Origin: Hyperoplus lanceolatus
Lineage: Eukaryota; Chordata; Actinopteri; Uranoscopiformes; Ammodytidae
DNA: 64,000 bases
Direction of reading: 5' to 3'
Assembly (NCBI GenBank): GCA_026929865.2
Contig: CM049396.1
Span: forward strand, 23,006,001-23,070,000
Shown: positions 25,843 through 38,778 of the stretch, in pieces
Position numbering within the stretch: position 1 is the first letter of the stretch
Layout: each line of letters opens with the position of its first letter
The notes under the pieces: model-generated
What the model saw: only the letters and a program-made list of their open reading frames with translations
The model's database searches: none
What the model was told of the DNA's origin: nothing
Program-made: the position numbers and the translations under genes

Positions 25843-27948
25843 GAAGGTCACAGTCTACCATGAAGTCACTCAGAAGAACTCTGTGTGCATGCCATTGAGC
25901 TTCGTGAGCCAAATGGTCAAAGTGTTGAATGAAAAGTTAAGGACAATAATAAATGAAGACCAGGCTTCTCATGTTAGTGCATGGGCCTGTTCTTCCGTCC
26001 TCTCTTTGTGCTTTTCCAAAATCTCTCCCCTGGGATTTCCAGGGGCTGTCCTCCCTCATATAACATCCACCCATCGGTCTGTGGCTGCCTTGCTGATGGC
26101 GCTCTCCCACAAATGCATAAAAATAGCTTGTTTTTGTGCTGTCATGCTAACAGTCCTGATGTTTCTGGTCAAGGAGACTATCCAAATATTGGTCTTTCTT
26201 CCCATCGCTCAAGACTGTTAGGTAAATGTGAACATCCATCATTAGTTTACTGTAGATTAGAAAGTAACACATCACCAAGCTGCCTCATGTTAGAGTGGAT
26301 GGTCTGAACATTTTCCTGATTTATTTTACTCAAAGAAAGATTTGCATTTGTGTTCCCAGAAGTTACATTTTGCTGGGTCTGTGTGTTTGATGAAATGCTG
26401 AAAATGCCATCATTGCAATTCAGCCAGCACTTTAAAGCAGACAGTGGATAATCCTAGATAATTGCCAAACTGTAATCTCCTGTAGTGCAACATTAAAAAT
26501 GACTTCAATAATTAAAGCACAGAATAAGATAGAATGGTTTAAACTGAACTGGACTGGGCCCAAGTAATGCTAGAAGAGATAATCCCCTGACATTTTCCCT
26601 CCCTTTGACCCCACTCTCTTTCATGTCTATCTATCTCACCCAGTTGTGTGTTTGCCGAGTATGATTTGGCGTAGTTATGGTGTTCAGCCTTTTTTTCTGG
26701 ATATATCGGATCCGTCTCCACATTCTGGAAGGAGCTAGATTATGTATTTAGCCTCTGCAGCTATTCTACCAGAAAACAAGGAGGACGTCATGATGATTTA
26801 TGATGCCCACTTTGCTTACCTTTCACTTAAGTCCTGTATCGTTTCACTTTCAGTGAAATTCAAATAAACATAACTGCAGGAAAGACAAGAGAATCATGGG
26901 TACTGTAGTCCCACTAAATGGCCAAGATTTTATGTTGTTTTAACATAAAACACTTGGCTATGATTTAGAAGCAGGCAAAATGGATAATGTATGTATAGTT
27001 CTATTTGTTGATTATACATTATCTGGTAAATTAAATACCTGAGAAATAAAGGTATGACATCACATTGCTACAAAAAATAAAAATCCAATATTGCCTTTAG
27101 GTAGACATGCTCATGGATTTGCATCTTTGGATCTTAGTCTTGTCAAATGTATTCATTTATGAATGCCTATTTGGTTTGTAGTGGCCTGCCTTCACAGCCA
27201 TCTTTGATATATTGTAGATACTTGCATCCAAGAAGCTCTGTATTAATGTTGGAGATAGTTGGCTCAGTGGTTTTATTTCATACAATTTTGATACAGACAT
27301 GAATCATGCATAGTTGATCAGCAGTTTTAGAAAGACTAGAACACAAAGCAAGTGTTGGAGTGTCCGCTGCAGTGCAGAGGAAGAGACAGGAGAACCAAGT
27401 TTTTAAATGTTGATGTAAGCAGAGAGATACTGTCTTCCTCTTTGTTGCTATAACATTGACCAATCTCACTTTATTTTGTGGTTTGCCTTTTGGGTTTAAT
27501 TCTCAGAGTCAGCATTGTGCTGCCAACATGAAATCCTGAACTACAAGGCCAAGTAGCATTAACGAGCTGTCAAGGCCTAAGGGATGTGTATGTGTGTCTG
27601 CTTGCCTCTCTTTTGACTGGAGTCATGAATATGGAGCAGCTTCTTGGCTTTGTTCAGTCACTCACGCTCAGCATCAAACAGAAGAGTTCCAGAGTAAGAC
27701 AGTGCCTTCAGAGCAGGTTAGACCGTCTGAATTACATGCATGCCTTCAAACTGTACCTTTATCTGGTGAGGTGTAGAGAGACCCAGGTGGAGGTGAACCA
27801 GGGTTGGCTGTAGGATCTGGTGGAACCATGCATGCGTATACCCAATTATGTGAAGATTGTATAACTGCTGAAATGGTAGAAACACTACGATTAACTATCT
27901 CATTGCTGCTGAGATAGTTAATGCCTTGACATGGACCTCATAACCTCA
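25843..27948. other. Non-coding, nothing recognised
   Basis: About 2.1 kb with no gene, RNA or repeat ends recognised. The longest open frame (25835-26221, +) starts inside the hAT flank and resembles no family. Confidence 0.4.
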
Positions 27949-28453
27949 ATAATGTAGCGGGTACAGGTGGTTCAGATTAATTCAGCTATTAGAAATTAAT
28001 CTGATGATTAATAATACTTTAATAATTTCTTAAAGTTCAAAAGGGGCACCACCATTCATTGAAGAATGGAAAAGTAATAGCAAATTGTCTCGTTTAATCA
28101 AAGGATTTATTTAGAAATGTTGATTAGCTTAACGCTCAGTTAAACAAATCAACACTAGCAAATCCTAGTCTCAAAGATCATTTCCATAAAATAATGTAAT
28201 CAAGTAGTTACTATTATAAATTTGGTAATATGATCTTAACACTGAAGGCTACAGAGTCTTTCACTTGTTGATTGTTGACACTCCAATAATATCCACACAA
28301 ATAAATCACAAACACTTCTGGTTACAATATAAGAACATTTATTTTAACCACGATGAAACTTAAGGTAACATCCGTTTTATACACGCATAAAGCAAATACA
28401 CTTAATCAAAGAAAAACGTCTAGAACATTGTTATTTATACAGCTATGTACCAA

Positions 28454-28514
28454 TGTGTGTGTGTGTGGTGAGTGAGTGAGTGAGTGAGTGAGTGAGTGAG
28501 TGTGTGTGTGTGTG
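28454..28514. repeat. (TG)n-(AGTG)n microsatellite within the LTR
   Basis: A TG run, then about eight GAGT units, then TG again. Confidence 0.95.
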
Positions 28515-28808
28515 GAGCAAGGAAAAAGGGGACGGGGAAGCTCCCACGTGACTTGGGGCGACAGACACAAAATGGCGACCCGAAATCAGTTAGGTTAGTA
28601 ATGCCACAAAATGGCGTCCCTGGATGGCTAGGCTAGGCTATCCTCCTTTCCCCGATGGGGGAAGTGATTACCACGGGTGCTCAAAAGGGCGTCTACCTTT
28701 GGAACAAAGGACCTGACGGATGATATTTGAGGCGGGGAATTTCGAACAAACACTAGCTCTTTAAAAAGGGATTCTACCAAAGATCTTAGCACCAATTCTA
28801 TCTGATCA

Positions 28809-29090
28809 AGAAAGGTGTTAGGTTTTTAAAACATACAGCAGACCTGAAACCACACTGCAGCGTGAATGGAAAGATCGAGCTTTCCGTTCTGGCTCTCCGT
28901 GGGGGAGAAGACAAACGGAGATTGATCACACTGGAGAGATTACGCTTGAGCGCGGGGAGAGGGAGAAAGAAAGGTGTTAGGTTTTTAAAACATACAGCAG
29001 ACCTGAAACCACACTGCAGCGTGAATGGAAAGATCGAGCTTTCCGTTCTGGCTCTCCGTGGGGGAGAAGACAAACGGAGATTGATCACAC
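28809..29090. repeat. Direct repeat of ~122 bp inside the LTR
   Basis: Copies at 28809-28931 and 28968-29090 are essentially identical, offset by 159 bases, and separated by 36 bases of unique sequence. Tandem blocks of this size inside LTRs are often promoter/enhancer repeats; their near identity suggests recent duplication. Confidence 0.95.
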
Positions 29091-29886
29091 AGCTTGTTTC
29101 AAAATAGCAAACACAAATTCGAAAATAAACAGTATTGTTCACACCTTAAAAAGTAAATAATAACTAAACATCTGCCCAGGTAATTATAAAGCCAAAATCT
29201 CACTTGGGGAAACTTAATTCCCACTGCTTCGTCGTCGTGGCGGGTAGTCCACTCCTTTCCTTGCGGGCGAAAGGGGCCTACGAGACGGCGATGAACGGGT
29301 GAGATGATCTCTGCGGTGTCAGATCGCAGGAAAAAGGCAAGAGGGCGCAGCTGATTTGGTGCGGGGATGGCGGTCGAAGATCACTCGATCGGCTATCCAG
29401 TCCGCGGTCCGAGAGGCTAAGTTTCTGGACAAACCCGCCTGCTTCTCGTATGGTGTGGTTGCGATCGAAGACCAATTCGACCGGCTTACGTCCTTGGTCC
29501 AAAGGCAGGTTTCTGGGTAAACCGCCTGTTTCCAGTGTTCTTCTGGTCGTTCCAACGGAACAGCTTCAACACTTCGTTGCTTTAGAGATCGCCGCGGCCG
29601 CAGGCGATAGCCTTAGTAAAACACGTGGTGGTTGATTCAGGGCTGAAGAGGGCCCTTGTAGATCTGTACAGACTTGTTGTTTCTATAGGTGTATCAGCAA
29701 ACAGCCGATTACCAGAAAGAAAGAAGGAGCCGCTGGGCATCCTTTTAAAGGTCCCGGCTTCCACCGGGGTGGAGTTTTCCGGCTAGCGTTTGGGTACGCC
29801 CACCTGAAGAGGTAAGGGTGTACTGCAGTGTTTTGGCCGCACGGTGGCGGCACAGAGCTGTCAATAGGTTTGACCCCCTACAATAA

Positions 29887-30359
29887 CATCACAATTTGCT
29901 TTCTGCAGTGAGTGACCTACCTGATTAGTGAAAGGCTGAATTAGGCTGGACTGCGATAGCCACCGCCAGATTATGTGTCAAACTATCGGGCTGTGGAACA
30001 ACTGGTCAAGCCAGCGGTCTCTCGTTTTTGCTTGGTCAAACCAGCCGCTTCTTTAATTATTCCCCCCGTGTTGTTGTGAGCGTAAACGCACAGAGACGGC
30101 TCGGTGCAACTGATAGAGACAGTGAGCGAACAGCGCTGGCTGCGGCAGCTACGTGGCATCGTAGCAGTGGGACACAGTGTAGCCAACTGATTCATTTAAT
30201 GGCGAGGAAAAACACCACACAATGAACAGTGCTGCGCTCACATTTTCGCCAAAACACAAGACACTCTTGCTGAGTTGACTACACACGGCGGAAATTATTC
30301 TTTCGACCAATAAACGGACGGCATGTGTAACTGGCCTTTTCGGCATCCTTTCAGGCGGC
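29887..30359. other. Non-coding, nothing recognised
   Basis: No gene or repeat ends between the LTR and the GGTACC miniature. Confidence 0.35.
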
Positions 30360-30645
30360 TGGTACCCCAACGGACGAGTACCGAAATTAGGAGCGGCTTA
30401 GAGCGGTTAGGTGCGCTTAAACCGTATCTTACCCAACTTTTGTCAAATGAAAAGCCAAACTACCCGGACCGAACCGCTCCGACCCGACCCGCTCTACTCA
30501 GTGGAAACGAGGCATTAGTGGCGCGGCTAGGTTCGGTGCTGCTCAGTCCGCTTTTATTTGCGTTTCCATGGTTAAAAGCTAGGTAGGGTCCAAAAATAAG
30601 TGAGCCGAGCCGCACCTTTTTTGAGGACCCTTCCATTGGGGTACC
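30360..30645. mobile_element. Miniature inverted-repeat element (GGTACCCCAA ends)
   Basis: The ends are TGGTACCCCAACGG and, inverted, CCATTGGGGTACCA. The 286-bp body is rich in short AGCGG / CCGCTC motifs and contains CAGTGGAAACGAGGCA. No clear target duplication was found, so the superfamily is not assigned. Confidence 0.6.
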
Positions 30646-31579
30646 AAGCAGTCTGAAATGGTCCCAAAAGGCTGGAGCTACACACTGCAGTCCGTTAATT
30701 GGTCGACAGAATCATTCAGTTCCATAGGAGGGCTTGATCCATACTGTTCTGAGTCAGACTTTTAGTGCTTTTTTGTGTGGCCAATCAGACACACAACGGC
30801 AGCGTTTATGAATAGAAATGTGCATCACTGAATCTGATGATGTGCTCAACATTTTAGTCACGCAGAATCATACTTTGGCTTCAGTGCTGTACAACAATTA
30901 ACCATCTCAACTCAGCATGTTGCGAATCTTCTGTATTTCCAGCCTTTTGTCAAGGCAGCTCCCTTCTCCATCTGCCTCTAGGAGTTTATATATGCCCATT
31001 ACTGACACTGAGCTGTGTAACCTGATGATGAAAACAAGTGAACAGAAAAGAATAGCTCCAGACCCAACCCTACATTCTTTCTGATAATGTCTGCATACGT
31101 CTCCCCACCATAATGAGCATGTCAAAACACAAGCTATAATTTCCCCGTGAAGGCATTGCCTCATGAAAACTCAAAGGTGCAGATCAGGGTCTGGTGGTGG
31201 TGGGGACAGCTTTTTCTTTCCACTTTCACTACATCAGTAAAGGAAACATTTGGAACAAAAATAAGAGCATTTACCAGCCAACTGGTCCTCAACGTCCACT
31301 CTAAACTCACGGCTTTGTAATGACTTGGCGGATGACGTGGAAACCCACTGGGCCCCAGCAAGGCCTTCAGCATGTGTTCATAAATGAGCCAGGATCTGCT
31401 GTAGTCAGAGCCAGAGCTCATTTTCCCTGGGCTAACTGCTGTCCTGTTTCATGTTTCATGTTTCCACCAGCACAACTCCTGGTGGAAACATGATTCCTCT
31501 GATTTTACAGGAGGATTGCTTGTTTTCATAGAGTTGTACTGTTTAGTTGATTGGTGTGCAATAGTATAATGATGGCCTC
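30646..31579. other. Non-coding, nothing recognised
   Basis: No gene or repeat ends. A small CACCAG/CTGGTG hairpin (GTTTCCACCAG ... CTGGTGGAAAC) lies near 31458-31489. Confidence 0.35.
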
Positions 31580-31961
31580 TGTAGCAGCCTATGATGTAAA
31601 ACCTGCCCATAAAATAATAATTTTTTGGTTTTTAATGTAATAAAAGCTGATAATATAGTAACTTGCCAATAAATAATACAATTTTGAATGTTAAAATGTT
31701 TTGCACATAATGTAATAAGTTGTTATATTAAAGAATTCTTAGAAAATGTAAAATTATAAAAAGTAAGTGTCATACATTATCGGCTCCAGTTATGACATTT
31801 TGAAAGGATTATTTAAAACCCAGCTAATATTGTTATAACGTATAACATTATGGGCAAACAGTTATTACTTTATTGGCAAGTTACTAATAATTGGCTTTTA
31901 TTACATGAAATAATGAAAAGTTATTACGTTATCGGCCGTTATTACATTATTGGCTGCTACA
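31580..31961. mobile_element. AT-rich miniature element (TGTAGCAGCC ends)
   Basis: The ends are TGTAGCAGCCTATGATGTAA and, inverted, TGTAGCAGCCAATAATGTAA. Both arms contain repeated TTATTACATTATTGGC-type units and pair over most of their length around a short spacer. It has no coding sequence and no clear target duplication. Confidence 0.75.
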
Positions 31962-32411
31962 TCCCCTTCTCTTTTTCTCTTTCCTTAAACTATTTCACTC
32001 TGTCTCTTGTAATTCTCTTATCACCTAATATTTCCTCTTCTTAAGAGCCCATTCTGACTTTTACAGTTCACTTATTGATCCACTGAGATCAGGTAAATAC
32101 AGTGTCCACCGACCAGACCATCTCTGTGTTTCATTTAATTTTAGAATTTAGAATGTTTGCTTATGAAACTCTTTTCTACAAAATCAAATGTGTTTTCTTG
32201 GCCATTTGCTTTTTTAATTAGAGAGACACATTAGAGCTGACAACACATGTCCCTGGCCGTGATTGCAAAGTATGAACCCCGAAAAGCCTTTAAAATGCCC
32301 CCAATCTGTTTTGGTTTTAAGAGATTATTCCTGTCAAGACTAAATGCAGTGAATACAGAAACGTTGAATATTAATCCTTCAAATACATAGTTATCAGTAT
32401 TAAGACATTAA

Positions 32412-33341
32412 AGCTACTACGAGTAAGTCGGCACGTTGGCGACACCTTTGAACAAAAGCGGTAGTATTATTACGACGCCAGCTGTCGTGAAGCTGTTTTC
32501 GAGCTCGTGCAGGGAGTGCAAGATTCAAATAATCAGGAAGCAATATGGTGCGTGGCGTGTCCGTGTGTTGAAAGTGTGAGGGCACCGGACTCTTTTCGGC
32601 TCCGTGAGTCTATGGGTGACACAGCATCAACTAATGCCAGTAAGTGCTAAACACACCTGATTGCAATGAGTTGATGCATTGTCACCTCTCACGGAGCTGA
32701 ACGAGTCCCCGTGTCCTCACACAAAGCGAATGAACGAGAGATGGCAGTTAGTTAGTATGGATCACGATGAGGTAATGTGTTTATGTTGTAAATAATGACT
32801 ATTTCCGATGAATAATGGTCATCTGATGATGCTGGTGAGGCAAAGTAAACTTTGTTTTAGTAGGCTACCGCTCATTCATTTAGGAGTAAACACTGCAGTC
32901 TAGTTTCGCTGCGTGAAATTGTGTATACATTGCTTGGCAACGCCCTCCCGCCCGACTATCACTCTCCCTTTTAGCTTTTCTTCATTGCATTTTCTTTTTT
33001 TTCTTTTATGGTGCAGCCCCGTTATCAGTCATTATGACGACAAACAACTGTCTCAAACAAGGCTCCCGCTCCCCTTCCCTCACCTGGAGGGATAGGCTTC
33101 TCAATTCACGTTCCTGCGCCACGCTGAAATCTGTGACCAATACGGATATGTGACCATAGAGCATGCACGCGTGAACCGAAAATCGGACTGGGTGTACGAC
33201 CAGATCAAATGCAGTAATAAAAACTATTTAAAAACGTCTTTCTTTGCACTGATGGTCTGGTTTGCTGTTAAAGGTAATTTATGATTATCAGAGGAAACAT
33301 GAGGCTGTTTAAAAGATATTTAAATGTTACTCGTAGCCGCT
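32412..33341. mobile_element. TTAA-target DNA transposon, copy 2
   Basis: Same family and orientation as 12139-13047, with the start AGCTACTACGAGTAAG, end GTTACTCGTAGCCGCT and TTAA on both sides (32408-32411, 33342-33345). The two copies align along their whole length with scattered substitutions and short indels. The terminal ~130 bases at the right are nearly identical. Confidence 0.88.
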
Positions 33342-33345
33342 TTAA

Positions 33346-34893
33346 TAAATAAAATAAAAATTCAAAAGTATTTGGAGTCAGTGTGCAGACATTGTCATGA
33401 GGCCAGCATTATGCTGTTCAGATTGTATTGATGCTATTGTGAGTACCTGTTCTGCCCCCCCCCCCATTCTCATTACTGTGTCTCCCTGCGGTCTCTCTCT
33501 GTGTTTCTGGGCTTTAGAATAGATGAAAGCAGCTGCAGCAACACCGTGTCTCGAAGCCAAAGAATATCAGAGTGGAATATTGTGAAGTTACCCCGAGCTT
33601 TGTTTTGCTTCTCTGAGTGAATTCAAAAGTTATATTGCTTCCGCTACTGTAAATACGTTCTAATGCATGTGCTGCCACCCGCACCTGTCTGCATCTTGAG
33701 TTACAATCCAGATGAGCTCCACACACTTGAATAGCTTCCTGTCTCTGGCAGCTGTTTGTATGATAGCCCTGATGACTCATGACTTGCACTCATTGATGCC
33801 CCTTGACTTCTAATCCACCACAGACATGGACCCCTTTGTCACGCTGCCATGACTCAAGCGTTCTATCCGTCAACTCCCATCCGTCTGATTTTTTTTGTCT
33901 TCTTTGTTTGCTAAAAAAAATTGCTAGATTGACGAATTTGTGAACCAATCAGGGACATACATTAGGTCAGACCGCTGGCCCTGATTGGCCCAATCATTTT
34001 TTTAATAGGAGTAAGTCCAGGCTGACAGATAAACTAATTTGAAGCTTGCTAGATCTGGCTGTTCTCACCAGGCTAAATATTTGACACTACTGCCATTAAA
34101 AGGAAGCCTCTACTCTAAACTGTAATTAGGATTGTGGTAAAAAAACAGAAGAGATAAGAAGTTTGAAAATCTCTTATCTTATATTGGCTCTGGTGTTCCT
34201 GAATGCATCATGCAATGATAAATATCAAACTCAAGTTAACTTCATTATCCACTTTACAATATGCAGCTATTGCCCCTCATTCACTGGTGGAATTAAAAAG
34301 TCTGCAATCTTATTTTCTTTGTTTTGAATGAAAGTTGGTGAGGGTTAGACTTTAAAAGTGTCTTTGATTATGCCAAAAAAATGCATAATTATGCCAAAAT
34401 GCAGTCCACACGAAAACTCCAATCCATTAATAGTCCTTGTAGTGTCTGATGTCACATGTGACCTCAGCCCAGTGAACAGAAGCCTTCTTTAGAGGGGAAG
34501 ACTGATTCATGGTTGAGGAAAAAGGAAATGCTTGCACACGTCTGGTCAAAGCTATTGAGTTCCAGCCCCATGTGTAGGGAGTGATCCCTGAAATCCGGAT
34601 ATGTGTCCTGTCTTGTGTTGCAGGATCAACCTCTGTAACCTCCTGGGTGATTTCTCTGAAGGCCATAAAAGTTTAACAGCCATGGGAACTTCCTTTACCC
34701 ACCACCCGGCTCCCTCTGTAAGCGACAAGTGGCTCTCCTCTGACCATTGAAACATGTCCAAGAACTAGCCCACTGTCCTGTCATCGAGGGATCCAGCCCT
34801 TACAAGGGCCTGATAAGGGGAAACTCTGGGACTTTTTTTTAGGTCTTCATTTCTTAAAGGATGTTTTTTCCGGGAGAGAGTGCAGGGCGATGA
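33346..34893. other. Non-coding, nothing recognised
   Basis: About 1.5 kb without recognisable gene or repeat ends. A C-run at 33457-33466 is present. Confidence 0.4.
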
Positions 34894-34897
34894 TTCT

Positions 34898-34956
<59 letters not shown>
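34894..34956. repeat. (CT)n microsatellite
   Basis: About 30 CT units with minor interruptions at the left. Confidence 0.95.
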
Positions 34957-34962
<6 letters not shown>

Positions 34963-35281
34963 GTGTGTGAAGTTCATCAGCCGAGGAGGAATGTGTTCTT
35001 TTAGATGGGCAGCCATTGTTGTTGGGCCTTTCTCTATAAATAACTCCCTTGTCAGCCAGCTGAGCCGTCCAGCTCAAGCAGGCAGTAGGGACTGAGAGAG
35101 AAGGCCAGTTCTTACACAGAACAGTTTGTAAGAAAAGTTAAATCAGGTTCCCCCCCCAGTGTTTATTGAAATTAGAGATGAACAATCTTTCTTATTGAAC
35201 AACTTTTTATGTTGCAGACATAGAGGTCAGAAATATTTAGAATCCAAAGTGCCAGCAATTTAGGGATGAGAGGGATCCGAC

Positions 35282-35494
<213 letters not shown>

Positions 35495-35626
35495 GGCAGA
35501 AATTCACTCATCGGATATGGGACTGACAACACAGATCAAAATTCCACAGTCAGTTTTATTTATTTATTTTTTTAATTAGGTGTTTTTTCAGGCAGATGTT
35601 TATTAAGAGTTGTTGTTGCTACTTAA

Positions 35627-35822
35627 AGACCTACTTCACTGGTGGAAATATGAAGGTGTATGGAACTCTGAGATCCCATGTAGTATAAATGTGCAAACAT
35701 TTTAGAAATTGGTTCATCCTAGCCTGAGAAAAGGCAGAGAGAGTGTTTTATGGTCTCACTGTCTAACCCTACATTTGACCATGTGTGACGTCACAGATGG
35801 GAAAATGTAGGGTTAGGATTAA
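35627..35822 (+). repeat. Palindrome-ended interspersed repeat, copy 2
   Basis: Matches the reverse complement of 14343-14541. The right end forms a hairpin with CCTACATTT and AAATGTAGG arms around a TGTGACGTCACA core, which contains a perfect CRE-type TGACGTCA. Confidence 0.7.
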
Positions 35823-36291
35823 CAGGACAGCTGGGCCAAGGGAAGACTGAGGGAAGACAGACCTCTTTCAATATATTATAATAGCGATTTTATAATGATA
35901 GAACGCCTGTTCCGTATGGGTCAAATATTCCTTAATTAATATTGAAGCATATCAAGCAATCGGGTTAAAATATGGGTTCCAATACATTTATAAAGTACCT
36001 TATATTGCATAACAGCCTAGTTGATAATAGATGATATTGGACAGTATTGGACAATATCAAAAACGCAGATATTGGAATGGAATTGGAACAGAAAAATAGT
36101 GCATCTTCTCTACCAGCAATATATTTAAATTTCCATCTCAAATATGTGTTTCCCACCATATAGTATACGGAAATCTCTTGCTCTATAGTAAACAGCTGTG
36201 GAGGTTCAGTGTGCAGCTAAAACGTCTCCAGAAGCCATTGTTGAGCCTGTTCATAATATTGCCTAACCCGGGGCCAGAGACCTTTGCTACA
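35823..36291. other. Non-coding, nothing recognised
   Basis: No gene or repeat ends. Confidence 0.35.
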
Positions 36292-36729
36292 CCACCCTGT
36301 AACGATACAAAAACTGACGATTCGATATGTATCATGATGTCTGACCCACGATTCGATACATATCTTTTTGAAATTTTAAAAGCATTTTATTTAAATAACA
36401 TTTATAATAACATTGAACCTGAACAGATTGGAACACAAATAACAATATAGAAAACATGAATAAATAAATAACCAAAGATATAACATTTCTCTCTTCTCTG
36501 TTACAAAATAATGCTTTTGAAAAATAAAAAATATTGAACTGTGCTGTAAACCAAAAATCAACTTAGAAAACAAATAAACACTTAAGAGCTACAGCTTCCT
36601 TCATCAAACCTTTTATCCAAAACTAAAGCCTAAATCAAAAACGCAATTCTGCCTTCTCATACCGCAATGCGGGATCATGGATCTGTGTATCGTGGTTCTC
36701 GGTTTGATACATATATCATTACAGCCCTA
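36292..36729. mobile_element. GATAC-type hAT miniature
   Basis: The right end, inverted, reads TAGGGCTGTAATGATATATG; the left end is degraded but recognisable as ACCCTGTAACGATAC. The sub-ends carry GATTCGATATGTATC-like repeats as in the other CGATA/GATAC miniatures of this window. The target duplication is not clear. Confidence 0.65.
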
Positions 36730-37372
36730 CTTAAAAGAAATGTGCAACTGATCATATGGTGCAAGTTTTCGCACGCAACAGAAAACTCTTATTAAATAGT
36801 TAAATTGTGGTGTGTTTAAATGAAATGCAGCAACATGAGAGTTTGTATCTGAACTGTCTATGTAAATATTATCCTGATTGTCACTGTTTATAGCCTTTTA
36901 AAAGTGGGTGTTATCTTGGGTGAGCCGGTAGTAAAAGTCCTGTTGATTTTCTGCATAGCTGATGTGTTGGGTGAGTGACAGCAGGAGAGCTTCCAATGCT
37001 TGCATTGACTTGAACCTCTCCTGGTTGCATCATCAACAGAGGATGAGTGCTGATGAAAGATGAAGGATATCCCAGTCAGTATGAGCAAATGAGGAGAGAG
37101 GTTACCTGACTGAATTTACATGCAGTTTGGTGCAAAACCTCCACTCTCTGTGCTGCTAACGTCATCTCATTCTAAATGAACTGAAGTGGGGGAAACCCCT
37201 TTGACAGCCTGCTAGTTGGAGTCTTATGACAACGATATCAGTGTTTCTGACGGCAGAGATATCCACCACTTGGCTAACAGGACCAAACGTAAGTCAACAG
37301 ACCAGTGGCCAAATGGCTACCAGTTGCATCTTAAATGAATACATGTTGATAACTTGCCAAACGTTATGTTGA
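36730..37372. other. Non-coding, nothing recognised
   Basis: No gene or repeat ends up to the outer repeat unit. Confidence 0.35.
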
Positions 37373-37626
37373 ACTAGAAATGCAATTCCTGAAGAAATTG
37401 TGGTGTGAATGCTGCGCTGCTGAGCTGAAGCTGATACTGAATAACCTTCACTGCTGAATGTTGATGAAGAACGAAAGATGAATCTGAATGAACAGAATGG
37501 TTGAAAAATAGAATGTTTGAGAAATGTGGAATATTTGGAAGTTTGAATGGAATTTCTAGTTGGAATTAGGAATGAATTATGACCTTGAACTATGACCTCC
37601 AAAATGTAATCAGTTCATCTTTGAGT

Positions 37627-37890
37627 CAGAATCAACATTTGTGCAAAATTTGAAGAAAAACCGTGGAAGCGTTCATGAGATAATGCAGTCACAAAAGGCA
37701 ATGTCACAGTGACCTTGAAATTTGACCTTTGATCTCTAAACTCTTGTGATGTCATCTCTGAGTCATACTCAACATCTGTGCAAATTTTTAAGAAAATCCG
37801 GTGAAGTGTAAAATGTTGTGTTGGAACGGGGATTCGAACCCCCAACCCTGTGTTCAGCTCAATCAGGATACTACCATGCAATGTAGTATC
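37627..37890. repeat. Sub-block with GACCTTGAAATTTGACCTTT and a tRNA-like B box
   Basis: This block is repeated at 53707-53970. It contains GTGACCTTGAAATTTGACCT, GATGTCATCTCTGAGTCATA and then GGAACGGGGATTCGAACCC, which read backwards is a GGTTCGAATCCCCGTTCC tRNA T-arm/B-box. No complete tRNA fold is present. In copy B the T-loop is changed to GGGAATTGAACCC. Confidence 0.6.
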
Positions 37891-38019
37891 CTGCAATACA
37901 TTCCCAATAGGGATTTTGGGTGTAATAAACCTTTAATTATCTCTGAAGTTATGAATTTTATGAAAAAATTGTGAATTATGGAAATGTGCTCCTGTGCAAG
38001 ACAAACATGAAAAACTTTG

Positions 38020-38290
38020 GGATGACTGTGGCTCAGTTGGTTGAGCGGGTCGGCTGATGATCAAAGGGTTGGAGGTTCGATCCCCGCCCAAGCCACTTGT
38101 GTCATGGTTGTTGTGTCCTTGGGCAAGACACTTCACCCACCTTGCCTCGTGTGAATGTTCGATAGTTAGCCTGCTATCAGTGTATGAATGTGTGTGAATG
38201 GTGACGTGGGAAAGGAAAGCAGGTCTCCCTTGTAAAAGAGTCTTCGGTCTCAATGGGATTTACCTGTATAAATAAAGGTTAAAAAAAAAT
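38020..38290 (+). repeat. tRNA-derived SINE
   Basis: The A box TGGCTCAGTTGGTTGAGCGG and B box GGTTCGATCCCCGCC are well preserved. The body holds GTCCTTGGGCAAGACACTTC, a core found in several fish SINE families, and the tail is TATAAATAAAGGTT plus an A run, resembling an L2/Rex-type LINE tail. It directly follows a 126-base segment duplicated from 43369-43494. Confidence 0.9.
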
Positions 38291-38778
38291 GTCCTGAAGG
38301 AGCTGAACATGTGGAATGAAGTTTATCGGATGAAAAATGACTGAGTTAACACAATTTGAATTTTCTCCATCCGCTTAGAATGGGGCTGTGGCGTCATTTT
38401 GGGACCACACAATTTCAAATAAATATACATATTTTCATATTTTCGGGGTCATAGAGCACATTCCATAGGAGGTAATTTCAAACTTCTGAAAAAGTTGAAC
38501 ATTTAGAAAGTTATTAGAGGAAAAGTATTCTCATACTCTCGACATAGGCAAATTTCACTTGTATTCTGGATGTATCATAAGAGATTGGACTCTTCTCCCA
38601 TTCTGTGACCTACATTATCCTATGATGTCACAGGCAGGTGCAGAGGTCTCCATAGTGACTGACAGTTAATCAGTGTCAATAGGTTGTTTTCAGATACGTC
38701 ATAATGATGACGCAGAATGACGCGCGAATTTCAAGTGGAGGGCAGGAAGTAAAAATTCTACGGTCATAACAATTGGAG

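Larger units (their letters stand above)
27953..29882 (-). mobile_element. Probable solo LTR of an endogenous retrovirus-like element
   Basis: On the minus strand the segment begins TGTAGGGGGTCAAACC and ends GTACCCGCTACA, so it has the TG...CA ends with a short TGTAG/CTACA inverted repeat of an LTR. A 4-bp duplicate ATAA lies on both sides (27949-27952, 29883-29886). A minus-strand AATAAA (28338-28343) fits a poly(A) signal about 0.4 kb from the 3' end. At about 1.93 kb it is long for an LTR. No gag, pol or env reading is present, so a solo LTR left by recombination is the simplest reading. A second copy would be needed to confirm. Confidence 0.55.

Noticed and set aside
25835-26307. Plus-strand open frame of 128 codons
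   Set aside because: It starts in the target duplicate of a hAT, overlaps another frame of similar length, has no recognisable domain and no splice context.
28862-29107. Open frames on both strands that repeat ALRGGEDKRR-type peptides
   Set aside because: They arise from the 122-bp direct repeat inside the presumed LTR and no known protein is matched.
37830-37870. tRNA gene suggested by GGTTCGAATCCCCG on the minus strand
   Set aside because: Only the T-arm/B-box is convincing; the acceptor stem and D arm do not fold, and the sequence is part of a repeat present twice.
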